Positions 55,783-64,000 of a stretch of DNA of 64,000 nucleotides are shown here, piece by piece. The position numbers were made by a program, and so were the translations under genes. Source of the stretch: Microbacterium sp. SZ1 (lineage in GTDB: Bacteria; Actinomycetota; Actinomycetes; Actinomycetales; Microbacteriaceae). A model generated the notes under the pieces. That model had not been told where the DNA came from and searched no databases. It worked only from the letters and a program-made list of their open reading frames with translations. The stretch covers positions 1 through 64,000 of the forward strand of contig NZ_LPVV01000034.1 in assembly GCF_002362255.1 (NCBI RefSeq). The letters run 5' to 3'. Numbering within the stretch: position 1 is the stretch's first letter; every line of letters begins with the position of its first letter.

Positions 55783-57378
55783 TTACTTGGCGGCAGCCGT
55801 CTCTGCGGCCTTCTCCGCAGAAGCCTTCTTCGCGGCCGGCTTCTTGGCTGCGGGCTTCTTGGCCGGAGCCTTCGACCCCGTGGCCTCGGACGCGGGCTTC
55901 TCGGCAGGAGCGTCGTCGCTCACCGGCTCATCGGCGTCCGGGGTCTTCTCGGCGGCGGCGATGGTGGTCGCCGGCTCCGAGGAGTGAGACCCGGGCAGTG
56001 CCGGGGCGGCCGGAGCGGCAGGCGCCGGTGCGTCGGCGGCCGGACGCGGGCGAGCGGCGAACTCCTCGAACACGTAGCGCGGGTTCTGCACCGTCTGCAG
56101 GTTGACGAGGTCGCGGCCCAGCCAGAGGTTGTTCCACCAGCCCCAGAGCACGCGCCACTTGCGCTCCCACGTCGGCATCGCCAGACCGTGATAGCCGCGG
56201 TGCGCGAGCCAGGCGATGAATCCCTTGAGCGCGATCTTGCCGGACTGGAAGACACCGTTGTAGAGGCCGAGGCCGGCGACGGCGCCGAGGTTCTTGTGGA
56301 AGTACTCCTTGGGAGCCTCACCGCGGAGCACCGCGACGAGGTTCTTCGCGAGCAGCTTCGCCTGGCGCACGGCGTGCTGCGCGTTCGGCACGCAGAAGCC
56401 GCCGACGCCGCCGCCCGAGAGGTCGGGGACGGCCGAGACGTCACCGGCTGCCCAGGCACCCTCGACGAAGGCCTCAGGGGTGCCGACTCGCAGGTCCGCG
56501 CGGGTCTGGATGCGACCGCGCTCCTCGACGGGCAGGTCGCCGCCGCGCACGACGGTCGGGTTCGCCATGACGCCGGCGGTCCACACGATGAGATCGGTCG
56601 GGATGACCTCGCCGGTCGACAGCTCGACGTTGCCGTCGACAGCGCTCGTGAGCTGCGTGTCGAGGTGGATGAACGCGCCACGCTTGCCCAGGTCCTTCAT
56701 GACCCACTTGCTCGTCTCGAGCGAGACCTCGGGCATGATGCGGCCCATGGCCTCGATGAGGTGGAAGTGCGTGTCGTCGAACGTGAGCTGCGGGTACTTG
56801 CTCACCAGCGACGAGGCGAGCGAACGCAGCTCGGCGAAGACCTCGATGCCGGCGAAACCACCGCCGACGACGACGACGGTGAGCAGACGGTCGCGCTCAG
56901 GGCCGGCCGGAAGTGTCGCCGCCTTGTCGAAGTTCGACATCAGACGGTCACGGATCGCGACAGCCTCTTCGATCGTCTTCAGACCGATCGCGTTGTCGGC
57001 GATACCGGGGATGGGGAACGTGCGCGACACGGCACCGGCGGTGACGACGATCTGGTCGTACGCGAACTCGTACGGCTCGCCGAGCGGCGGCGTGATCGTC
57101 GCGACCTTCTCGGCGTGGTTGATGTTGGTGACCTTGGCGGTCAGCACGTGCGTGCGCTTGAGGTGACGACGGTGGGCGACGACCGAGTGGCGGGCCTCGA
57201 TCGAGCCGGCAGCCACCTCGGGGAGGAAGGGCTGGTACGTCATGTACGGCAGCGGGTCGACCATGGTGACGTCTGCTTCACCCTTGCGAAGGTGCTTCTC
57301 GAGCTTCCACGCGGTGTAGAAGCCTGCGTAGCCTCCACCGACGATCAGAATCTTGGGCACAGTGCTGTTCTGAGGCAC
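55783..57378 (-). CDS. ndh: Type II NADH:quinone dehydrogenase with Lys/Ala-rich tail
   Basis: 531 aa. Two Rossmann motifs: VGGGYAGFYTAWKL (FAD, about 13-26) and VVGGGFAGIEVFAEL (NADH, about 170-184), with WTAGVMANP and the quinone/FAD block AAGDVSAVPDLSGGGVGG. The C-terminal third includes the membrane-associated LAHRGYHGLAMP. From about residue 442 an Ala/Pro then Lys-rich tail of about 90 residues contains AKKPAAKKPAAKK. Electron entry point of the respiratory chain without proton pumping. Confidence 0.95.
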   Translation of the reverse strand: MPQNSTVPKILIVGGGYAGFYTAWKLEKHLRKGEADVTMVDPLPYMTYQPFLPEVAAGSIEARHSVVAHRRHLKRTHVLTAKVTNINHAEKVATITPPLGEPYEFAYDQIVVTAGAVSRTFPIPGIADNAIGLKTIEEAVAIRDRLMSNFDKAATLPAGPERDRLLTVVVVGGGFAGIEVFAELRSLASSLVSKYPQLTFDDTHFHLIEAMGRIMPEVSLETSKWVMKDLGKRGAFIHLDTQLTSAVDGNVELSTGEVIPTDLIVWTAGVMANPTVVRGGDLPVEERGRIQTRADLRVGTPEAFVEGAWAAGDVSAVPDLSGGGVGGFCVPNAQHAVRQAKLLAKNLVAVLRGEAPKEYFHKNLGAVAGLGLYNGVFQSGKIALKGFIAWLAHRGYHGLAMPTWERKWRVLWGWWNNLWLGRDLVNLQTVQNPRYVFEEFAARPRPAADAPAPAAPAAPALPGSHSSEPATTIAAAEKTPDADEPVSDDAPAEKPASEATGSKAPAKKPAAKKPAAKKASAEKAAETAAAK

Positions 57379-57399
57379 GGGGGAAAAACTCCTCGGGAG

Positions 57400-58689
57400 T
57401 CAGGAATGTGGCGTGCGAGCGCGCGCCGATCGGATGCGCCGGGCAGCAGCGGTGACGCCAAGCGCTATCAGGATACCAGGGACTGTGAGCGCGATGAGCG
57501 GCAGGGTACCGTAGCGCAGTGAATCAGCGCTGGGAAGCAGCGGTGAACCGGGCTCCGACGGCGCATCGGCGGCCGGAAGCGGTGAGATCGCGATGGGGGT
57601 CGCGGTGGGCTCGGGCTGCGGCACCGTCTCGGCCCGCCGGTACAGGCGGACCCACTCGGCGAGGTCGCCCATCGGATTCTCGCTGACTCTGGGGAGGTCC
57701 GCGGCGACGGCGGCCTGCGCGTCGATCAGCCCGTATCCGTAGAACGGGTCGGGCACCCTGGCCATCCCCTCGACGGGGATCGCCGTCTTGATGATGCGGT
57801 TGATGACGTTCGCGGCGTCGAGGTCGGGGTGCGCCGACCTGATCAGTGCGGCGATGCCGGCGACGATCGGCGCCGCGCCGCTGGTGCCGCTCCACGAGAC
57901 GAGCCTGCCGTCGGCCGAGACGCCGAGCAGCCCCTCGCTCGGTGCGGCGACGCCGATCGTGATGCCCTGCGTCGACGCCTCGATGCTCGCGGTGCCCGTC
58001 TGGTCCACTCCCCCGACCGTGAGCACGCCGGGGATCGTCGCCGGCGCACCGATGATGTCGGTGCCGCTGCCGCGGTTGCCCGCCGCGACGACCACGACGA
58101 CATCGTGCTCGAACGCATAGAGGAACGCCTCGTCCCAGCTGCGGTCCCAGTCGAGCGTGTTGGTCGTGAAGGAGAGGTTGATGATGTCGGCACCGTTGTC
58201 GACCGCCCATCTCATGGCCTTCGCGACCTGCTCGGTGAACGGCACAGCGGCCGCCGCGCCGAACCCCACCGAGATCGAGAGCAGGTTCGCCTCCGGAGCG
58301 ACGCCGATCATGCCGGTGCCGTCAGGCGCCCCCCGTCCGGCGGCCAGCGACGCGACCCAGGATCCGTGGTTGCCGTCGACCGCACCGAGCGGGGTGCGCC
58401 CGTCCGGAGAGCCGGCGCCGGACACGTCGGTACCGCCCACCACGGCGCCGTCGAAGGTGCCCGGCACTTTGCCGATACCCGTGTCGATCACCGCGATCGT
58501 CACACCCTCGCCGCGCGTGGTCTGCCACGCCTCGCGGATCCGCGCGCCGTCGAGCCAGTACTCCGCGGCGCGGGTGGGGTCCTGCGGGTCGTCGGCGACG
58601 GGCGGCGGCGTCGCGGCGCCGAGCAGCAGCACGGACGCCACCACCGCCGCAGCTGCGACGGCACTGCGCAGCATCCGCCCCGGGCTCAT
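57400..58689 (-). CDS. S8 family serine peptidase (mycosin-like), membrane anchored
   Basis: 429 aa. A signal peptide (about 1-25), then the subtilase domain with triad D69 (VIDTG), H108 (GNHGSWVA) and S270 (SWSGTSGAAP), oxyanion N205 (VAAGNRG). A Pro-rich linker is followed by a C-terminal span (about 400-420) and a basic tail. The layout resembles mycosins of type VII secretion, but no ESX gene is in the window. Start at the ATG overlapping the DUF501 stop (ATGA). Confidence 0.92.
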   Translation of the reverse strand: MSPGRMLRSAVAAAAVVASVLLLGAATPPPVADDPQDPTRAAEYWLDGARIREAWQTTRGEGVTIAVIDTGIGKVPGTFDGAVVGGTDVSGAGSPDGRTPLGAVDGNHGSWVASLAAGRGAPDGTGMIGVAPEANLLSISVGFGAAAAVPFTEQVAKAMRWAVDNGADIINLSFTTNTLDWDRSWDEAFLYAFEHDVVVVVAAGNRGSGTDIIGAPATIPGVLTVGGVDQTGTASIEASTQGITIGVAAPSEGLLGVSADGRLVSWSGTSGAAPIVAGIAALIRSAHPDLDAANVINRIIKTAIPVEGMARVPDPFYGYGLIDAQAAVAADLPRVSENPMGDLAEWVRLYRRAETVPQPEPTATPIAISPLPAADAPSEPGSPLLPSADSLRYGTLPLIALTVPGILIALGVTAAARRIRSARARTPHS

Positions 58690-59228
58690 GCCGATGACGC
58701 CTCGGGGTCGCGGAGCGCCGCGCCGGGGTCTTCGCAGCGGCAGACCTCGGGCGACCAGCTGGAGCGCGCGAGCGCCTCGTCGCCGATGGGGTTCACCCCT
58801 GGTCCCGCGGCAAGCGCGTGTCCGGCGAGGGCGTGCAGGCATTTGACCCTGGTCGGCATGCCGCCCGCGGAGACCCCGTCGATCTCGGGCACGTCGCCGA
58901 ACCCGGCGCGGTCGGCGAGGTACGCCTCGTGGGCGGCGAGGTAGGCCGCTGCGATGTCGGCGTCGTCGGCGAGCAGGGCTGCGAGCTCGGGCATGACCTG
59001 GGTGGCTTCGAGGGTCGACATCGCCGCCGTGGCGGCCGGGTGCGTCAGGTAGTAGAACGTCGGGAACGGGGTGCCGTCCGGCAACCGCGGCGTCGTCGCG
59101 ACCACGGTCGGATTGCCGCACGCGCAGCGCGCCGCGATGCCGACGACTCCGCGGGCCTGGCGCCCCAGCTGGGCCGAGACCACGGCGATCTCGGCGGGCG
59201 TGGGGGCAGGGAAAGGCGGGGTGGTCAC
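58686..59228 (-). CDS. DUF501 family protein
   Basis: 180 aa. The family core is GRQARGVVGIAARCACGNP (C35, C37), PFPTFYYLTHP and GMPTRVKCLHALAGH. The cysteine pattern suggests a metal or redox site, but function is unknown. It lies in the actinobacterial order eno, divIC, DUF501. An exopolyphosphatase gene often comes next in this order; here the S8 peptidase follows, overlapping by 4 nt. Confidence 0.92.
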   Translation of the reverse strand: MTTPPFPAPTPAEIAVVSAQLGRQARGVVGIAARCACGNPTVVATTPRLPDGTPFPTFYYLTHPAATAAMSTLEATQVMPELAALLADDADIAAAYLAAHEAYLADRAGFGDVPEIDGVSAGGMPTRVKCLHALAGHALAAGPGVNPIGDEALARSSWSPEVCRCEDPGAALRDPEASSA

Positions 59229-59289
59229 CCGACAAGCGTACGGGAGCAGTCGGGGAGGATGCTCGGAGCCGCGCGGACCGCGACCGCGG

Positions 59290-59850
59290 TCAGCGCGCGA
59301 CGACGGCGGTGTCGCTGAGACCGGCCGAGGTGAGCGTGCGCAGCAGCTGCGGCATCCAGTCCGAGGGCTTCTCCTCGAGCGTGTCGCTGACCGGCCCCTG
59401 CTCCTGGGGCAGCGCGGCGGGGTCGAGGTCGTTGTCGATGAGGTAGACGACCTCGCCGGGCTTCACGTAGTAGAGGCGCTCGCGCGCCTGGGTCGTGATG
59501 TACGCCGGGTCGTTCCAGCGCTCGCGCTCCTTCTGCAGCGCCGTGATCTCGTCCTCCGACACCTGGATCGAGTGCTCGAGCGCGCCGATCTTCTGGCGCT
59601 GGTCGATGTAGGTGCCGAGCGTCGGCACGAGCACCCAGGCGCCCAGCACGACGAGCGACAGCATGATGACGGAGAAGGCGGACAATCGGATGCCGGACGC
59701 CCACTCGCGCACGTCGACGCGCCGGTCGCCGGCACCGCGCGGCGCCGCGGTTCCTCGGGGTGTCGAGGCGCGCCCGCCGCGCTGAGCGGTCGGCGCAGTG
59801 GCCCGCGACGTGCCCGCAGACGCCGAAGGAGGAGCCGGTCGTCGTGCCAC
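59290..59850 (-). CDS. Septum formation initiator (FtsB/DivIC) family protein
   Basis: 186 aa. A Pro/Arg/Ala-rich cytoplasmic N-terminus (about 50 residues), one membrane span (about 56-79), then a coiled coil (about 82-115, DQRQKIGALEHSIQVSEDE) and the DivIC motif ARERLYYVKPGEVVYLID. Likely part of the FtsL-FtsQ-FtsB division complex. GTG start at 59850, right after AGGAGGAGCC; that site can pair with codons 5-8 in an 11-bp hairpin (see 59827-59860). Confidence 0.93.
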   Translation of the reverse strand: MARRPAPPSASAGTSRATAPTAQRGGRASTPRGTAAPRGAGDRRVDVREWASGIRLSAFSVIMLSLVVLGAWVLVPTLGTYIDQRQKIGALEHSIQVSEDEITALQKERERWNDPAYITTQARERLYYVKPGEVVYLIDNDLDPAALPQEQGPVSDTLEEKPSDWMPQLLRTLTSAGLSDTAVVAR

Positions 59851-59860
59851 GGCTCCTCCT
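59827..59860 (-). promoter_or_regulatory. Hairpin that can hide the divIC ribosome-binding site
   Basis: On the minus strand the SD region AGGAGGAGCCG (59860-59850) is the exact complement of CGGCTCCTCCT (59837-59827) in the first codons. The 11-bp stem holds the SD in a duplex and leaves a 12-nt loop after the start codon's first base. This could make translation of the DivIC-like gene depend on a factor or on coupling. Confidence 0.5.
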
Positions 59861-59905
59861 CCGGGTTCAGACCGCAGGGGTCTGGTGGATCGTCTTCAGC
59901 TGCGC

Positions 59906-61201
<1,296 letters not shown>

Positions 61202-61284
61202 TCAGAGAGGAAGATGTGTGGAGCGTCGTCGATCCGCGCCCAGTCTAGCTCGCCGTCCGCTCAGCCCCAGGGGTCGTGTCCGCG

Positions 61285-61944
61285 TCAGACGACGACGGCG
61301 AGAGCGATGCCGTCCCACCCCTTGACGCCCACGGTCTGCAGGGCGGTGGCGTCGAAGCGGGGGTCCTCCCCCAGCATCTGCAGACCCTCGCGCGTGCCGA
61401 TCACCTTGGGGTCGGTGGTGTCGTCGCGGACGATCTCGCCGTCTCGGCCGATGTTGTCGAGCACGACGACGGTGCCCGGATGCCCGAGCCTCGCGGCCCA
61501 GTCGAGGTACAGCGTGTTCGACTCCTTGTCGGCGTCGATGAACACGAGGTCGAAGCCGCCCTCCAGCGTGGGCAGCACGTCCTCGCCCCTCCCGACACGG
61601 ATGTCGACGCGGTCGCCGACGCCGGCGGCATCGATGCTCGTCCGCGCGATGGCGGCATTGTCGGCCTCCGCCTCGACCGTGACGACCCGCCCCTCCGGCC
61701 CGACGGCTCTCGCCATCCAGATCGTGGAGTAGCCGCCGAGCGTGCCGATCTCGAGCACCCGCCGGGCGCCGCTGATGCGCACGAGCAGGTTGAGCAGCTT
61801 TCCGCCGACCGGCGCGACCTCGATCTCGGGCAGTCCGGCCTCGCGCTGGGCGTCGAGAGCCGCCTCCAGGTGTGGGTCGTGTCCGACGAGGAGGTCGGCG
61901 AGGTAGGCGTCGGCGTCCGACCAGGCGGAGGGCGTGGATTGCAT
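61285..61944 (-). CDS. O-methyltransferase (catechol-type)
   Basis: 219 aa from the ATG reading MQSTPSAWSDADAYL. SAM motif I is VLEIGTLGGYSTIWMARAV. The metal-site motif is LVFIDADKESN and the catalytic block VVLDNIGRDG matches family 3 O-methyltransferases. The substrate is unknown. Longer frames run into the membrane protein gene. 61945-61976 is a short gap with no visible gene. Confidence 0.92.
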   Translation of the reverse strand: MQSTPSAWSDADAYLADLLVGHDPHLEAALDAQREAGLPEIEVAPVGGKLLNLLVRISGARRVLEIGTLGGYSTIWMARAVGPEGRVVTVEAEADNAAIARTSIDAAGVGDRVDIRVGRGEDVLPTLEGGFDLVFIDADKESNTLYLDWAARLGHPGTVVVLDNIGRDGEIVRDDTTDPKVIGTREGLQMLGEDPRFDATALQTVGVKGWDGIALAVVV

Positions 61945-61976
61945 GTCCTCAGCCAACCGCGATGCGGACGAGGGCG

Positions 61977-63023
61977 TCAAGGGCCGACGGCCGGGGGTGC
62001 CGTCGCCCCTGCTCCCCGGTCGACGTAGGTCTGCAGCAGCGCCGCACCCTCCTCCGCTCCGTCGACCGTGACGAGGAACGGCTTGCGCTCCCGTCGGGAT
62101 ACCTCGATCGCCGGTCCGCGACGCGTCACGATCCCCGTGCGGCCGTCGACGGAGATCCGCCAGCCCCACCCGCCGAACTCCCCGACGGGCGAGACGTCGA
62201 TCGCGCGCGCGCCGGCGACCTCGTCGAGCGGGATGTCGACACGCGGCCGTCCGAGCAGCGATCGAGCAGCGAATCCCTCGGGCGTGATGCTCACGCGATA
62301 CGAGGCGGTGGCAGCGACTGCGAGCGCGACGACGACCGCCACGACCGCGACGATCCATCCGCCGGCGATCCCGTTGGCGATCAAGCTCACGGCGAGCGCG
62401 ACCATGCCGGCGAGCACGAGAGCGAGCAGCAGGAGGATTCCGCGCGGCATGGCGGCGGTCGCGAGCCACACCACCCGCTCGCCGGCGCCGACGCGCACGT
62501 CCTGCCGCGGCGCGAGGACCCGTCCGTCGGGAGTGCGGTAGCGCGGCTGGATCACCCAGGCGAGACCGCCGAGGATGACGAGGCCGGCCAGCGCGAGTCC
62601 CATGACTCCGCCGATACCGGGCACCTCCGCGCCCGGGGGGAGGTCGCGCTGGATCCACAGCGAGCCGAGGCTCATGGCCGCCGCGAACGCCGACATCCCG
62701 GCGGCGAGCGCGCCCATCAGCCGGGCGGCGGCACCCCACTGGTCGCGCGCTGACACGAGGGTCGTCACGGCCATGAGCAGCGGCACGCCGAACCCGATGC
62801 CCAGAAGCAGCCAGAGGTAGGTGGATGCCGGGCCGAAGCCGTCGGCCCCGCCGATGCCCCAGTGCGTGGCGACGGGTTCGGAGAAGGCGGGGAGCCAGCC
62901 GACGAGCACGACGGCGGCGACGGCGACGACCACGACGGGCACGACGATCGCGACGAGGAGGAAGAGCAGCCGCGCGCGCCTCAGCGACGTGGCGGATGGG
63001 GGCCGGGGGCCGGTGGACGTCAT
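61977..63023 (-). CDS. DUF1648 domain-containing membrane protein
   Basis: 348 aa. About six membrane spans. The DUF1648 motif with THWGIGGADGF follows the first span (about 20-42). The middle has a second hydrophobic block, and the C-terminal soluble part is a PH-like domain (about 250-345, RVSITPEGFAARSLLGRP). It is coupled to the GntR gene by a 4-nt overlap, the typical arrangement for YtrA-type regulators and their membrane target. Confidence 0.85.
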   Translation of the reverse strand: MTSTGPRPPSATSLRRARLLFLLVAIVVPVVVVAVAAVVLVGWLPAFSEPVATHWGIGGADGFGPASTYLWLLLGIGFGVPLLMAVTTLVSARDQWGAAARLMGALAAGMSAFAAAMSLGSLWIQRDLPPGAEVPGIGGVMGLALAGLVILGGLAWVIQPRYRTPDGRVLAPRQDVRVGAGERVVWLATAAMPRGILLLLALVLAGMVALAVSLIANGIAGGWIVAVVAVVVALAVAATASYRVSITPEGFAARSLLGRPRVDIPLDEVAGARAIDVSPVGEFGGWGWRISVDGRTGIVTRRGPAIEVSRRERKPFLVTVDGAEEGAALLQTYVDRGAGATAPPAVGP

Positions 63024-63454
63024 GACTGTCCCTCCTCGGGATCGGGGGTTGCTGCCGGGTCGTGGCTGTGCGTCGATGTCCGCGCGGTACTCGGCCCGGG
63101 GCGGGCATCGGCGTGGGTACGGATGATGCCGGCGAGGATCTCGGCGGACACCCCCATCTGCGCGGCTCGGGCCACGAGGTCGTCGATCTCATGCGCGAGG
63201 TCGGCGAGGGGCGCGGCTGCCGTCGAGATGACCGCTCCTCGCCCGCGGCGGAGATCGATCAGACCCTCGTCGCGGAGCCGCTGGTACGCGTGAAGGACCG
63301 TGTGCTGGTTGATGCGCAGCGCCGTCGCGACGTCGCGCGCAGCGGGCAGTCGATCTCCGGGTGCGAGGACGCCCGCGAGCAGATCGGCGCGAATGGATGC
63401 CGCCACCTGGTCGTACAGCGGCCGGGGGCTCTCGGGGTCGACCCTGATCAGCAT
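63020..63454 (-). CDS. GntR family transcriptional regulator (YtrA subfamily)
   Basis: 144 aa from the ATG with AGGAGGTGAGCG upstream; the longer frame through 63700 is antisense to the DUF4442 gene. N-terminal winged helix (about 10-75: SPRPLYDQVAASIRADLLAG, LRINQHTVLHAYQRLRDEGL). The C-terminus is only about 70 residues, as in the small-effector-domain YtrA group. Probably controls itself and the coupled DUF1648 gene. Confidence 0.92.
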   Translation of the reverse strand: MLIRVDPESPRPLYDQVAASIRADLLAGVLAPGDRLPAARDVATALRINQHTVLHAYQRLRDEGLIDLRRGRGAVISTAAAPLADLAHEIDDLVARAAQMGVSAEILAGIIRTHADARPGPSTARTSTHSHDPAATPDPEEGQS

Positions 63455-63482
63455 CCGCTCACCTCCTCGTCGTTCTCTAGTA

Positions 63483-63512
63483 ATTCTATGGAAAATATAA
63501 CAACTGTGGCAA
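63483..63512 (-). promoter_or_regulatory. Candidate promoter of the GntR/DUF1648 operon
   Basis: On the minus strand TTGCCA (63512-63507) and TAGAAT (63488-63483) are separated by 18 bp. The surrounding 63478-63506 stretch is strikingly AT-rich for this window. It sits about 30 bp upstream of the GntR start and likely holds the operator as well. Confidence 0.6.
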
Positions 63513-63560
63513 CCTCCAGAAGAGTTCGGATGCCGCGCTCCCCTCCCGCACACTGACGAC

Positions 63561-64000
63561 ATGCGCATCACCCCGCGCCGTCTCGCGATCGGCATGAGCC
63601 TCTGGGCCCCGAACCTGTTCAGCGGCATCCGCGTCCGTCGGTTCTCGCAGGACTGGACCCACGCGACCGTCGAGCTGCACGTCAACGTCCTCACCCGCAA
63701 CTACGTCAAGACCGCATTCGGCGGATCGATGTCGGCGATGACCGATCCGTACTTCTTCATGCTCGTGATGCATCAGCTCGGCCGCGACTACGTCGTCTGG
63801 GACACCCGCGGCGAGATCGAGTTCGTGAAGCCCGGCCGCGGCGTGCTCACGGCCGAGTTCGATGTCTCGCGCGAGAAGGCCGACGAGCTGCGGGTGCGTG
63901 CCGCCGGCGGATCCAAAGTGCTCGAGTGGTTCGAGACCGTGATCACCGACAGCGGCGGCGACACTGTGGCGCGCGTTCGGCGCGAGGTGTATGTACGCGA
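63561..64000 (+). CDS. DUF4442 domain-containing protein (hot-dog fold), cut by the window edge
   Basis: Starts at ATG 63561 and remains open at the right edge (146 codons visible). It reads MRITPRRLAIGMSLWAPNLFSG, then LNVLTRNYVKTAFGGSMSAM in the same order as DUF4442 proteins (some residues vary), followed by TDPYFFMLVMHQLGRDYVV. DUF4442 is a hot-dog thioesterase-like family; the catalytic role is unproven. Divergent from the GntR gene, 106 bp apart. Confidence 0.85.
   Translation, partial: MRITPRRLAIGMSLWAPNLFSGIRVRRFSQDWTHATVELHVNVLTRNYVKTAFGGSMSAMTDPYFFMLVMHQLGRDYVVWDTRGEIEFVKPGRGVLTAEFDVSREKADELRVRAAGGSKVLEWFETVITDSGGDTVARVRREVYVR

Noticed and set aside
57400-58689. Subtilase as part of a type VII secretion locus
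   Set aside because: No EccB, EccC, EccD or WXG100 gene is seen within the window.
61285-63192. 635-aa minus frame joining a methyltransferase to the DUF1648 region
   Set aside because: The upstream two-thirds are a shadow of the membrane protein gene; the real methyltransferase starts at 61944.

Overview
The window is a GC-rich, gene-dense chromosome segment (about 70% GC by eye). It looks like an actinobacterium of the family Microbacteriaceae, most likely Microbacterium or a close relative. The signs are GTG starts, ATGA/GTGA coupled genes, an NrtR-type NAD regulator heading nadABC, the eno/divIC/DUF501 neighbourhood, PIN-PhoH, and DUF4245, DUF4307, DUF6264 and DUF6328 family proteins. 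The genus is an inference from gene content; there is no rRNA gene in the window. I call 66 protein genes (one cut by the right edge), one gene remnant, one tRNA, one tandem glycine riboswitch and several hairpin terminators. There is no transposase, integrase, phage gene, CRISPR array or recognisable defence system.

Layout. 0-4.7 kb: glycine cleavage operon gcvT-gcvH-gcvP (minus) behind a tandem glycine riboswitch. 4.7-10.1 kb: five-gene peptide-type ABC importer (minus), with a perfect 12-bp inverted repeat upstream of the binding-protein gene. 10.3-15.9 kb: NAD operon nrtR-nadA-nadB-nadC-cysteine desulfurase (plus). 16-22.4 kb: glycosyltransferase, SDR oxidoreductase, ABC exporter, divergent DHA2 efflux pump, small proteins and an acyltransferase. 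22.3-28.5 kb: an accessory-looking stretch with a DUF6328 membrane protein, Dps, GNAT, a cysteine-less HesB-like protein, a stand-alone LysR-type DNA-binding domain, an isochorismatase-family remnant, an alpha/beta hydrolase without its nucleophile, an M20 peptidase and a manganese catalase.

28.5-35.8 kb: YchF, a methyltransferase, an exonuclease, RmuC, GlpX and class II aldolase. 36-42.3 kb: IclR regulator, IspH, then an xseA-xseB-DUF4245-carbonic anhydrase-fumC run. 42.3-49.5 kb: PIN-PhoH, cis-prenyltransferase, TrhA-like membrane protein, DUF4307 protein, GreA, IlvA and an AI-2E family transporter. 49.5-54.6 kb: YcaQ-type glycosylase, LemA, and a coupled FAD oxidase/PLP enzyme pair. 54.6-64 kb: an unusual short tRNA with a UAA anticodon, a type II NADH dehydrogenase with a lysine-rich tail, a subtilase, DUF501, a DivIC-like protein, enolase, an O-methyltransferase, and a GntR/DUF1648 pair divergent from a DUF4442 gene cut by the edge.

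Most of the window is ordinary core metabolism: one-carbon and glycine catabolism, NAD synthesis, gluconeogenesis (glpX with fba), glycolysis (eno), fumarase and isoprenoids (ispH with uppS). I did not find a convincing new multi-gene system. The observations most worth a second look are the class I-shaped tRNA with a leucine anticodon (54634-54709), a hairpin that can bury the divIC ribosome-binding site (59827-59860), terminators whose stems share CGGATGCC, the stand-alone LysR DNA-binding domain, and several family members that lack key catalytic residues (24394-24693, 25335-25895, 10338-11060).
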